This document shows, piece by piece, positions 44,331 to 54,834 of a stretch of 64,000 nucleotides of DNA (positions are counted from its first letter, which is position 1; the number at the start of each line of letters is the position of its first letter). A program made the position numbers and the translations under genes. Under the pieces are notes generated by a model. The model was not told the origin of the DNA. It saw only the letters and a program-made list of their open reading frames with translations, and did no database searches. This DNA is from Platanthera guangdongensis (Eukaryota > Streptophyta > Magnoliopsida > Asparagales > Orchidaceae), in NCBI GenBank assembly GCA_039583875.1, contig CM077151.1:19860326-19924325 (forward strand). Direction: 5' to 3'.

Positions 44331-46229
44331 TAAAATTGAAACTCATAAGAATCAGTTAAGAATGCCAAGGGCAGACCACCACACCCTAAATATTCAATGT
44401 ACTAATTAATTGGAGCTAGGGTTTGATATGTAAGGTTGGGTTCTAAATGCAAAAATTCACAAATGTTGAAGCCTCTCGAAAATAAATAGATTGGCACTTT
44501 GGGCTTTCACTTGCAGGTATTCTCCTCTCCAATCGTTCATGGTATCCGAGCACTAATGCTCTTGCAGGTTGCTCAACGCTGCTAGAAGACGTTTAAGATC
44601 CATTTTTGAAGAAGAGGACAACGTTCCTGGAGGATGACATCTCTGTTTCCGTGTCGTCAAGGTGTTTGAAACTGCTCGAGACTGGAAGATGACCTATCTG
44701 TTTCTACTTTCAATCTTCGTTTGATCCTTAATGCGACCGATCAATGTCGCATCCGGAGACACAGACACGACCTAGGGTCACTTTATTTTGCGTGTTTTAT
44801 TTCAACAGTTTTATTGAAGTTATTTTATTCCCTGCGCATTTTGATTCATAACTATTATTTACGAGTGCACGTTGTAGTTTGAAGATGGCTAATTGGACTG
44901 ACCGGACAACCAGACCATGAATAAATAGGTCTGGTAATCTGAGGTAATTAAGAGCAGAAAAGGCAAGCTCTTAAAATTATTTAATTATCATATAAAACAA
45001 AATTTTATAATAACGGAAGATCTTCCGTTAGAAGAAAATAATAGAAAAAATATCTTATTAAACACCTACGGCCAAAATAGGGAGGTGGCCAAAGACAGAG
45101 AACGAATCCTTTGTTTTTTTTGTTTGTCGCAGGACCCATGCAGCTCTACCCTTCAACTCCATAGTCGTGGCCGCTGAACTCCTCAATGACTTCATTGTCT
45201 CTGTTGGACCTCCCCTTCAAAGATTTTGTTGTGTCCTTAATCTTCCATTGACAGCCCATCACTCCAGCAACCACTTCCCTCGACGAATCCGACTACATAT
45301 TTGTTGACCTCAACAAATTTCTGGATACACGCTCTTGACTCTCTAATCGATCAAACTCCTCTACCTCACCCTGATCCAACCTATTTCCCAAGCCCGAGCC
45401 ATCTCCCTCCCTGGTGAGTCTGCAACCCTTAGAGGGTCAAATCCCCCACCCTATGCCATTGGGTTCTCTATTGCCACCACCAGACCTACTGTGGGACGAG
45501 TTTCCTAGCAGAATAATACTTTGGGTACGTTTCACCACGCCTCTTTCCAAGCCCACTTTTATTAAAAATATGTTTGTGATATTGCAAACAATCAAGAATT
45601 GGGCTTGCTTTAATTCTCCCAAGTTTTTTTTTTATTGTTGTTATAGCCATAAATTTTTTAAATATTTGTTCCTGTGAACTTGCTTGCGTCGTTGCTATGG
45701 TTCAAATCCAAGTGTTTGAAAAAACCACTCGGGGTAACTATTTTTAATCATATGTTTAGTCTATTGATTTTGATTTTGAAAGCGCATGTGATGCATGAGT
45801 TGATCACACGTCAATTAAATTGGTTTCTCAAATCAGGTTTACATCAATCCAACATCTCCTTGTTGTGGTCGACGCAAGAGACGTAGTGCACGTTAACCGA
45901 TCAGAAGTTGAGTGTAGGAGTTTGATACGGAATCTATGCCAACAGGTCATCTGTTTGACAAGGTCAAATATTCATGATCATCTGCTTAACAAGGTCAACC
46001 GGGAGCTTGGCATTGCTATTTGAAAGCTGAGCCGAATGGGAGTTTGACAAGAACGTGATTCCTACTGTCTTGTTATATTTTCAGGAAGATTACGGATTTC
46101 TTTGTGGGTTTATCCAGGTAGGCTAACTTGGAGGAACCGTACCAGAACAAACAAATCATTCAGTTGATGCTGATTGGAGTTCCAGTGATACACCCTCATG
46201 ATGGCCAGTGAGAGTAAACAAATTACATG

Positions 46230-46718
46230 ATGTTACACAAATTACACTTAATGGATAGAAGTACCTTCAATGGGCACAACCATTCCATATTTATTGGAAA
46301 TTGAAGGAGACTTGGATTCATCATTGGCCAAGACCCCATCCTCCTATGAGGAATGGAAAGGAGAGAATTTAACTGTTATGAGTAAGCTTCTCAACTCCAT
46401 GGAATCTTGTTTCTTGAATTTTTTTTTTCTGTCAAATTGCAAAAAAAATGTGGAATTTTATTAAGAAAAATTTCTCCAAAAAATGACCTTGCTAGGGTTT
46501 ATCAATGGAACTCTGAATGGATTGATCAATATTCGAACTTTCATTCTGCGGAAGACTATAGGAAAGACTTTATGCAGAGGAGGGTGTTTGAGATGCTTTC
46601 AAATCTCCCTTCTGAACTTGAATTTTAGAGAGTTCAATTATTAGATAGAGACATTGTTCCCGATTTTGACTTTGCAGCTCACTATATTCGGGGAGAAACC
46701 AGAAAAATAAGCTCTCCT
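46230..46718 (+). pseudogene. Copia I gag, first part
   Basis: QITLNG-stop-KYLQWAQPF, then in the frame from 46300 EGDLDSSLAKTPSSYEEWKG and LTVMSKLLNSMESCFLNF match plant copia gag (LNGxNYLxWSxAF; YExWxxEDxxVMSWLLNSMEP). After frameshifts VYQWNSEWIDQYSNFHSAED and RRVFEMLSNLPSELEF continue it to the hAT insertion after ISSPA. The A/T-run near 46418-46450 is a likely slip site. Confidence 0.75.
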
Positions 46719-46994
46719 GCAATGTTGTTAAGATCGCGTGCAAGATCGTAAGATCGCACGATCTTACGATCTTACACAAGACAACGATCCACGGTTTACT
46801 TAAAATCGTCGTCCTGTTAGGATCGTTAGGATCGTAGTGCAAGATCGTAAGGATCGCACGATCTTGCACGGGCACGATTTAAACCTAATTAAAACCCTTC
46901 CACCCCGACGACGTTCCCAGATTTTTGAAACCCTATCGACGGCTTCTCCTCGAGGCTTCTCCTCGACGGCTTTTCCTCTCCCGTACACACAGCG

Positions 46995-47215
46995 GGTCTT
47001 CTTCTTCTTCCTCTCTCGTGCCTTCTTCTTCTTCCTCTCTCGTGCCTTCTTCTTCTTCCTCTCTCGTGCCTTCTTCTTCTTCCTCTCCCGTGACTTCTTC
47101 TTCTTCCTCTCTCGTGCCTTCTTCTTCTTCTTCCTCTCCCGTGCCTTCTTCTTCTTCATCTTCCTCTCTCGTGCCTTCTTCTTCTTCTTCCTCTCTCGTG
47201 CCTTCTTCTTATTAT
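46995..47215 (+). repeat. CT-rich 21-27-bp tandem repeat
   Basis: About nine copies of TTCTTCTTCCTCTCTCGTGCC with variable numbers of TTC lie upstream of the transposase, in the likely promoter or leader. Translations (Ser-rich on plus, Lys/Arg-rich on minus) are repeat artefacts. Confidence 0.85.
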
Positions 47216-47603
47216 TATTTGTGTTGCTTTCTTATGTACATTCAGCTGGAGGGCAAATTTGGGGAACCTACATTCAGACAGTTGTTATCAAGCTTGTGAG
47301 TTGTGACTGAAACCGAGGTATTCATCTTTCAACTTCCTCTGTATACTCTAATGCTTATAGCCTTCTACTATTGTGTCTTCATTGGGTTTATACTATTATG
47401 TCTAATGCTTATATCATTAGGTTTATGTCCAGATTTCACATCAATCTGGACAGAAATTCCGTCCAGATTTGTGTTAATTTCAGTGTGTGTTAATTTTAGT
47501 GTGTGCATATTTTGATCTCTTGTGTTAGATGTTAATTTGTTCTTACAACTTCTTTAATTTGTACAAAACAATAGGTGCACTGTAGTGTTGTATTGTGCTA
47601 ATA

Positions 47604-49894
47604 ATGGCGTCAAGTGGTGGTTCAAATAGTGCATCTGGGAGCAATATTGTTGATGCTCGTATTGGATCTAGAACGCAAAAGACTGTTGCAGGAGCTAAAA
47701 GTGATGTTGGATGGAAGTATGACATTCTAGTAGAGGGAGATGGAATATATCGGTTAAAACATCATTTGACGTGTACACAAATGGATGTTGGAGCTTGTAG
47801 AGCCGTGCCAGACAAAGTGAAAAAGGAATTATGGGATATCCTAGTTGGTTTGCAAGAAAAACTATTGAAGAAAACAATTGCCCCTATAGAAGAAGAGTCA
47901 AGTGGAACTGCGAAAAGGAAAGTAGAGGATAAAAGCTCTACTAGTTTTTCAAGAGAAGTGAAAAAACTCAATCTACAATCAACAACATTTTCAAAAAGGG
48001 TGTGCGAGAGGAAGCATGTAATGATATTGCTTCGTTCATCTACAACAACGCAATACTATTTAATGTGGTAAAAAGTGATGAATTCCACAAGATGTGCAAG
48101 TCTATTTCAAGATATGGATTGAGTTTCAAACCACCGTCTTATCATAAAGTTAGGGTCAAATATCTGAAGCAACAATATGATTTGACAATGGAGACTCTTG
48201 CTGAACATAAAGTTCATTGGAAGAAGCTGGGATGCACAATAATGACTGATGGGTGGACGGATAAAAGAAGAAGAACACTAATAAATTTCTTAGTGAACAG
48301 CTCTATGAGAACAGTTTTTCTCAAATCTATTGATACATCTCAGATGACTAAAACAGCAGACAAGATCTTTCAAATGATTGACGACATTGTGGAGGAGGTA
48401 GGTGAATAAAATGTTGTCCAAGTAGTGACAGATAGTACTGCAAACTACAAAGTTGTCGGAGAAATGTTGATGGCTAAGAGGAAAAAGTTGCATTGGACAC
48501 CTTGTGTCGCGCACTGCATAGACTTGATGTTGGAGGATATGGAGAAAAAGATAGTTGTGCATCAGGAAACAATTCCAATGGCTAGGAGAATTACAACATA
48601 TATTTATTCAAGAACTAATCTCATATCTATCTTGAAAACATTTACAAAAGATAAAGATTTGGTTAGACCAGGAATGACTCGCTTTGCCACAGCACACCTC
48701 ACTTTAGGATGCCTTCATGATAAGAAACTTTCATTGATACGAATGTTTAACTCAGATGAATGGAAGGGTAGTCGGTTTGCAGCTTCAAGAGATGAAAAAT
48801 TGATTGAAGAAGTGATTATAGATAGAGAGTTTTGAAAAAATATTGTTATTTGCTCGAAGGGGGCATACCCATTGATGAAGGTGCTGCGATTGGTTGATTC
48901 AGATGAGAAGCCTGCCATGGGATTCATTTATGAAGAAATGGATAGGGTCAAAGAGAGAATTGCACAGACATTTGATGGTGTGCAAAAATAGTAAGTTGGT
49001 TTTATTAAATTGTTGATTTGCTCTTTTATAGTATTGTTTTAACTTTTAAACTATTTGAATTTTTTTTCATTGTTTAGTTATCAACCAATATGAGCGGTTA
49101 TTGATGCAAGATGGGACAAGCAACTTCATCGGCCCTTGCATGTTGTTGACTATTATTTGAACCCCCAATTTCATTACAGTCCTACAATTAAGGCTGATTA
49201 TGAATACGTAGACTATATGACTGTATTGAAAGAATGACGCGGGGAAACGTAGATGAAATTTCAAAAATTGATAGCCAGCTTGAGGATTTTAAGAATAAAA
49301 GGCAATTTTTTGGATATTTAGCTGCCAAAACCGGAATTAATATCAAAACTCCATCAGCATGATGAGATTCATATGGGGAGGAACATCCAGAACTTCAGAA
49401 ATTTGTTCTTCGTGTGCTGAGCTTGACTTGTAGTTCCTCTGGATGTGAGAGGAATTGGAGTGCCTTTGAAATGGTATATTTTAATAAATAAGAAATCTTT
49501 TATATGTTGCATTTAAATTATGTTATGTAAATTAACTTATTTTTTTTAGGTACACACAAAGACAAGAAATCGCTTAAAACAGAAGACCATGAATGATGTC
49601 AACTTTGTGATGACAAATTCAAGATTGGGCAAAATGAAAAAAAGGAGTGCGGATTATTACAATTTTGATGATATCCCTTCAGATGATGAGTGAATTGTTG
49701 AAGATGAAGACAATCTGATGGTTGCAGGAGAGGAAGAAGAGACTCCAAATGAAGCGGATTTGGATACTCCTGATTTCATTCGAGAACTTGTTGGCGCTGC
49801 AGAAGAGGACGAAGAGGCAGAGCAACCGATGGTTGAAGGAGATGAAGATGCTTTTGGGGAAAATTTAAATTTTGACTTGAGTGATTTTCTTTAA
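47604..49894 (+). pseudogene. hAT transposase (BED-like, DUF659, hAT C-terminal dimerisation)
   Basis: ATG 47604 starts MASSGGSNSASGSN; DVGWKYDILVEGD runs directly into GIYRLKHHLTCTQMDVGACR, so the CxxC half of the BED zinc finger is missing while its H-x4-H side remains. From 48002 in another frame: YHKVRVKYLKQQYDLTMETL, MTDGWTDKRRRTLINFLVNS (catalytic DUF659 block), stop at 48405, then VTDSTANYKVVGEMLM and WTPCVAHCIDLMLEDME. Further frames to 49460 end in SSSGCERNWSAFEM, an intron (about 49472-49549), HTKTRNRL, and an acidic tail ending at 49894. Multiple stops and frameshifts: inactive. Confidence 0.88.
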
Positions 49895-50319
49895 AGTAGG
49901 ATTGAACACTATTGACTTTTTGGAATGTAATATTTTAATGTGACGATGTGGTATGTGACTATGCATCTATGTATTTTATATTAACATTTTGATGTGATGG
50001 TATCATTGGTAATTTGCTATGGTATGGTGTAACACCTCCCCTGTAATGACCGTATAATATGGGTCCGGCCGGGGCTCCACAACATACAGACGCCACAGCT
50101 TCAGTATTATAAGATGATATAACTACCCAATCCCAAAACTCATAATACAACACAGCGGAAACAACAAGCAAGACTAGAAGTTATCCACACCCACAAAAAT
50201 AACGAAATGGCATTATGGCCTTACAACAAAAGTGAGTCCAAACTCAAATAATACAGCAGTCATAAAAGTGCATAAGCACTCATATTCTACCTCGGCATGC
50301 AAGCCGGTCAACATGGGCA

Positions 50320-51615
50320 TCAAACATACAATGTCATAAAAAGTAGAGCTACAACAAAAGGTAACACTTCATGAAACTTAGGTCTTTCTGGCCGGCGAGC
50401 TAGCTCCTGCTTGCGATCCTTGCCCTGTAAAAGTTATTATTAACGTGGGTCAGCAAAGGCTGACCTCAAACTGTGTAACCAACACATCTCCTCCCGGCCG
50501 CCCCTAACGGACCCCGGGGAACCCCCCAACCTGCAAGTCAGCACTTCGTATGCAATATATATATAAACAAGTAATGCACTAAGAACAGGATTGGATGTCT
50601 CAAACAACATACATGTTCTCTATTGTTGAGCATATAATAAAAGGGCATACTATGCAACATGAATGCAACACCCGAGCTTCACCCGAGGCACCTTATAGCG
50701 TATGCATCTAGCACAACATCACATCATTTGGGTACTCATCATTTCCCCATTGGCATAAAGCCGCAAACAAGGGGGGGGTTTACCAACATTCCCCCAACGG
50801 CACACAAGCCGCCACACGGAACTCTTGTCAAGGCCCCACCCACTCAAGGTCTTAAACCCGGGCTTGCCTGCAAGCTCTGACTTCTCATGTCAGGATTCCA
50901 ACAAACACACAGACCGATTCTAAGAAGCCTTGCTGGACCCCACCCGCTCATGACATCATTGCCCGGGCTTGCCCCAAGCTTGGCATTATCGTCAGTCTCA
51001 TAGAAGGGGACTAGTCTCGCCGGGACACTCTCCACACATGACGTGCACGTCACGGGATAGCCAGCCGACCACGGAGACACAGCCACGCCTTGACAGATCA
51101 CAATCTAAGACAATTCCACCCTAATCCCTCATTCGTACTGTTGCGTTCCCGTGCACCAAGGAAATCATCTACCACCCATGCGGAGCTAACCTTGTCCACC
51201 AAGAAAATCATCTACCGCCAATGAGGAGCTAACCTTGTCCGGTACCGGCCACACGTACTCACGCAAGATAAAGGGAAGAACACCACAAACATCACACACA
51301 TCACAAACGGCCTCTTGCCACAACGGATCTCTACGAATCCTTAAACCTCGTATGCAACATCACCGAGTCGGACTAACGGTCGCGACTACGGCTTCACCCA
51401 CCATGTCTAATCCACTAACGAAGCAGATCTCTAATGCAAAAACATGTCGGGGACGGACTCAATCGACCCGCAGGTTCCTCTTGAACCTTGGCGACCCAAA
51501 CCCCTCTCATTTGAGAGTTTGGTGTCCAAAAACTAGAAAATAAAAGATGCTAAAACATGCATCCTAAAACCAAGAGGAGAAGTGTCGTTACCTTCCGACT
51601 CCTCTTCCTAGCCAT
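50320..51615 (-). CDS. Possible LTR-borne two-exon frame (42 residues)
   Basis: Minus-strand exon 1 (51615-51592) encodes MARKRSRK up to an AAG/GTAACG donor. A 1167-nt intron ends in CTTTTACAG, and exon 2 (50424-50320) reads GKDRKQELARRPERPKFHEV in phase, then a hydrophobic stretch and TGA. The layout (short basic exon 1, splice, short exon 2 inside a long LTR) is like that of elements F and E, but I see no convincing sequence similarity to them. Low confidence. Confidence 0.25.
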
Positions 51616-52034
51616 GAAAAAATAGCCGGATGAAAACCTTCGCAACGATGTAGCCTCCACGGATCTGGACTCGGCTCGCAATTTGGAGCACCGAAACCTC
51701 TCTAACAGTCGGATCTCCTTCACCGTCTTCCGCGCTCTCCCTTCTCTCTAGATCTTAGACAGAGAAATAACGACTGAAACAATCCGGATTTTGAAACCCT
51801 ACTCTCTGGTATATCCCAAACAGAAAAACCCCCAGCCTTCGGATCCCACACAAAGGAATGCACGGCTGCGATCCGAGTCCAGCCTGGAAATGGGCCAAAC
51901 ACCACATCCCGTCAAGGACACCCCGTGACAACCAGTCATGAACTCCGCTCGACGATCGTCGAACCAAAATCGTCGACCGCTGCCGAATCGTCGAACGGAG
52001 AATCACTGGCAACTCGTCAAACCAGCCAAATCGT

Positions 52035-52390
52035 CGAACAGAGTTCCATGGCAAAATCGTCGAACGCAGCCAGATCGTCGAACGCAGATCCATGGAAATC
52101 GTCGAACGCAGATTGCTGGGGAAATCGTCGAACGCAGATCCCTGGCAAATCGTCGAACGCAGATTGCTGGGGAAATCGTCGAACGCAGATCCCTGACAAA
52201 TCGTCGAACGCAGATTGCTGGGGAAATCGTCGAACGCAGATCCCTGGCAAATCGTCGAACGCAGATTGCTGGGGAAATCGTCGAACGCAGATCCCTGGCA
52301 AATCGTCGAACGCAGATTGCTGGAAAAATCGTCGAACTCAGATCCCTGGCAAATCGTCGAACGCAGATTGCTGGGGAAATCTGCGCTCGC
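52035..52390 (-). repeat. 51-bp tandem repeat array in the LTR U3
   Basis: About six copies of a 51-bp unit made of two half-units, AAATCGTCGAACGCAGATTG-CTGGGG (26) and AAATCGTCGAACGCAGATCC-CTGGC (25). Because 51 is divisible by three, frames of 170-260 codons stay open on both strands. Position near the LTR start suggests enhancer repeats. Confidence 0.9.
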
Positions 52391-52763
52391 AGATCCGACA
52401 CGGATCGTCGAGCGCAGACTCGACCACACTTCGTCGACTTCAAATCGATGACCTCCCGGGCTCTTTGCCGAACCCGACCGAGACACGGCCTTGGACACGC
52501 CCGTGTCCTTGGCCGTGTCACCCCTTACCAAGACCCAATCCTGGCCAAAAACATTGATCGTCCCTCTTACGGAAATTGGGGCGTTACATATGGAATATTA
52601 TATTTTTATTTGATGGTATGCAAATTGTCACATATTTTTCATGCTTTTGATTTAATTTTTATTAAAATACGATCTTGCGATCCGTGTCGATCCTATGTTT
52701 TACGATCTTAGGGATGCCTCCCGATCTTAGTTAAGATCTCGATCTTCACAACATTGCTCTCCT

Positions 52764-53480
52764 ACACAGTAGAGTTGTGGGAAATGAGAAGTTTATCTTA
52801 TTTGCTAATCAAAGAACCACCAAACATGTCACTCAACCAACAAATTAGGATGAGATGGGCAAGCCAAAATATTAATATTGTAGAAAGGAAGGGCATAACA
52901 AGGACAAGTGTTGGGAACTTCAACCCAAAGTAGTTCCTAAGGGTTGGCTCATAGGTACTGATGGAAGGTATGTTCGACCTCATACTGGATTATATAGTCA
53001 CCCTTGAAAATAGAGAGAGTATCCCAATGGAAAAGGAAGTTTAGTCTGAGAACTCGACGCCTTGATACCTAACTATTGGAATATCTTCCTTGCAAAAAAA
53101 TGCAGGTTCATTCGCTCAAGCTTCCTCCCCGTGAAGGTTTAATACTCCAAGGATAATTGACTCTAGAGCATCTGACAATACGACATGGTCTCCAAATTAG
53201 GTTACCACGTTTTCTCCCTCCTATGGATATATTAGACTTGTTGATGAGTCATCTGCCATTGTATATGGTAAAACAAGTCATTACATCTTTCACGGCCTTT
53301 CCCTTAAATCTATATTGTTAGTTCCCTCATTTCTTATTAATCTATTATTTATGAGCTCTCTTACTAAACAACTTAACTGCTCTATCACATTTTTTCTCAA
53401 TATTTCTTTCAAAATCTGGTGACCATGTAGATGATTGGCGGTAGAGATGAGTATGGCGGGGTCTACATTATGGATACTGG
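52764..53480 (+). pseudogene. Copia I gag end, zinc knuckle and protease
   Basis: HSRVVGNEKFILFANQRTTK resumes gag after the hAT. The zinc knuckle reads YCRKEGHNKDKCWELQPK (52877-52930), with the first Cys of CxxC replaced by a stop region. Protease: IIDSRASDNTT near 53155 (normal DSGASDH), SPSYGYIRLVDESSAIVYGK, LSLKSILLVPSFLINLLFMS to 53410, then IGGRDEYGGVYIMDTG, the start of GAG-pre-integrase. Sequence is unrecognisable after about 53500. Confidence 0.75.
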
Positions 53481-53500
53481 ATAGCCCTATAAAAAAGGGA

Positions 53501-53774
53501 AAGTTTGTAAGGATGATCCGTTTCTATTTGACATTGTAGATTTAAGCATGTGAGTTTGAAGATGTTGAAAATTGTTCTCCCTCACTTATCCTTTGATTGA
53601 AATAGATGTTTTCAACAAGGATGTAATTATCGGATGTTGGTGACAATGTCGGATTAAGTTTATAATGTCGGATGTTGGAGATAGGTCAAAGATATTTTAA
53701 AATATCATTTTTTTGTCTCATAAATAAATATATGTATATATAAATATATTATAAAAATAATATATATTAAGTAT
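53501..53774. other. AT-rich spacer between copia I and copia C
   Basis: No frame. GTCGGATGTTG / GTCGGATTAAG repeats at 53630-53690 and a (TA)-rich end. Nothing else supported. Confidence 0.4.
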
Positions 53775-53963
53775 TGTTGGAAAAGCCCATATAACAAAGG
53801 CTCAATGGCCCATTCCTTTGTATTTTATTATTATTTTCTCTCCTCTCTTTAGTCCCACATCATGTATAGGATTTTCCTCTTTCTTTCTCCCTCATATAAA
53901 TGTGTACTCATACTGTGTTTTTGATACTGGAGAAATTACATACAAGGTTCACGTTTTCCTACA
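53775..53963 (+). repeat. Copia C 5' LTR (189 bp) and primer site
   Basis: TGTTGGAAAAGCCC..TTTTCCTACA, then TGGTATCAGAGGG (53964-53976). Flank at left AGTAT (53770-53774); no right flank to compare. Confidence 0.9.
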
Positions 53964-54479
53964 TGGTATCAGAGGGAGCGGTCTCCCTGTCCGGCTAACA
54001 TTTTTTTAGCAGCCTCTATCTGCGGTCTTCTCGCGGTCTCTGCGGCCTCCTTGCGGTCTGGCTTTCCCTCATCCCGCGACCTCCTCGCGGTCTCCTTTTT
54101 CTACCCGCTCTCCTCCTAGCGGTCTCGTTTATTTCTACTCTGTGCCTCCACCTTCTCTTCTCTTCTCCTCCCTCTTATAGACTTCTCCATTCTCTTACGT
54201 GGGCCCACTCCTTGCCGACCTCTTTCTCTTGGCCGACATCTTTCCTTAGCCGTCCGGCTTCTTCAGTTCGCCGCGGCTTGGGTTCTCTGCCCACTCTTGT
54301 CGTGTGTTGGTGTTCGCTGCTAGTTCTCGCGGCCTGTTCCGGTCATCTTTTAGGCCGCTCCTTTTGCTCTTCTGATCCCCGTCTCACCACGGTGCGCGGT
54401 CTGCTTCTCTGATCCGCTGCGGTCTTCTCTTTCTTGCTGGCTGCTGCGGCCTAGTTCTTCTCGCTGCGGCCTTGTTCTT

Positions 54480-54730
54480 CTTGATGCGGCTTTGTTGCGG
54501 CCTGGTGCTTCTCGCTGCGGTGTCTTCGCGCGGCCTGCCTCTGTCCGTTGCGGTCTCTTCGCGCGGATTGTCTCTGTCCGTTGCGGTCTCTTCGCACGGC
54601 TTGTCTCTGTCCGCTGCGGTCTCTTCGCGCGGCCTGTCTTTGTCCACTGCGGGCTCTTCGGGCAGCCTGTCTCTGTCCGTCGCGGTCTCTTCGCGCGGCT
54701 TGTCTCTGTCTGTTGCGTTCTCCTCGCTGC
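54480..54730 (+). repeat. Copia C leader with 33-bp tandem repeats
   Basis: About six copies of TCTGTCCGTTGCGGTCTCTT-CGCGCGGCTTGTC. The unit is divisible by three, which explains the 176-residue minus frame and the plus frames here. Confidence 0.85.
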
Positions 54731-54834
54731 GGCCTCCTTTCCTTTCGAGCTCTGCACTTTGGTCGTGGCTTCTTTCTTACCGCTGGTGCGAACGCATCGT
54801 GACCGTGCGACCTGCGAACTTCTGCCCCGGCCTT

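Larger units (their letters stand above)
50028..52588 (-). repeat. Solo gypsy-type LTR (2561 bp) inside the hAT
   Basis: TGTAACGCCCC start on the minus strand at 52588 and ..GGAGGTGTTACA end at 50028, with a perfect 5-bp duplication TATGG (50023-50027, 52589-52593). TGTAACGCCCC is a common start of plant gypsy LTRs. No gag, pol or internal LTR copy is present. It contains a tandem repeat array (52035-52390) in U3 and a possible two-exon frame. Confidence 0.85.
46719..52755 (+). mobile_element. hAT DNA transposon with decayed transposase
   Basis: 8-bp duplication GCTCTCCT (46711-46718, 52756-52763); inverted ends AATGTTGTKAAGATCG. Both subterminal regions hold many AAGATCG / CGATCTT copies in palindromic pairs (46729-46866, 52665-52746). 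A split transposase lies at 47604-49894. Its 3' part holds the solo LTR 50028-52588, so the hAT itself is about 3.5 kb. It interrupts the copia I gag. Confidence 0.9.
44331..53500 (+). mobile_element. Ty1/copia retrotransposon I, degenerate, host of a hAT
   Basis: A possible 5' LTR end (..CCAATCGTTCA, 44539) is followed directly by TGGTATCCGAGCA (44540-44552), a near-match to the tRNA-iMet primer site. Gag lies at 46230-46718 and continues after the hAT at 52764, then protease and the start of GAG-pre-integrase to about 53480, where it ends without RT. The start of the LTR is not defined. 44560-46200 is a long leader with short frames (for example 45414-45677) and nothing recognised. Confidence 0.7.

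Noticed and set aside
45414..45886. Frames of 60-87 codons in the copia I leader
   Set aside because: No motif or similarity seen; AT-rich region with frequent stops around.
46800..47159. Lys/Arg-rich minus frame (repeated ARERKKKK)
   Set aside because: Reverse reading of a CT-rich microsatellite upstream of the hAT transposase.
52035..52390. CRISPR-like alternation of repeat and spacer
   Set aside because: The 'spacers' are themselves repeated (two alternating kinds), units are contiguous, and the context is a plant LTR.
52003..52557. Long open frames on both strands (up to 258 codons)
   Set aside because: They lie in the 51-bp tandem array; a unit divisible by three keeps frames open without selection.
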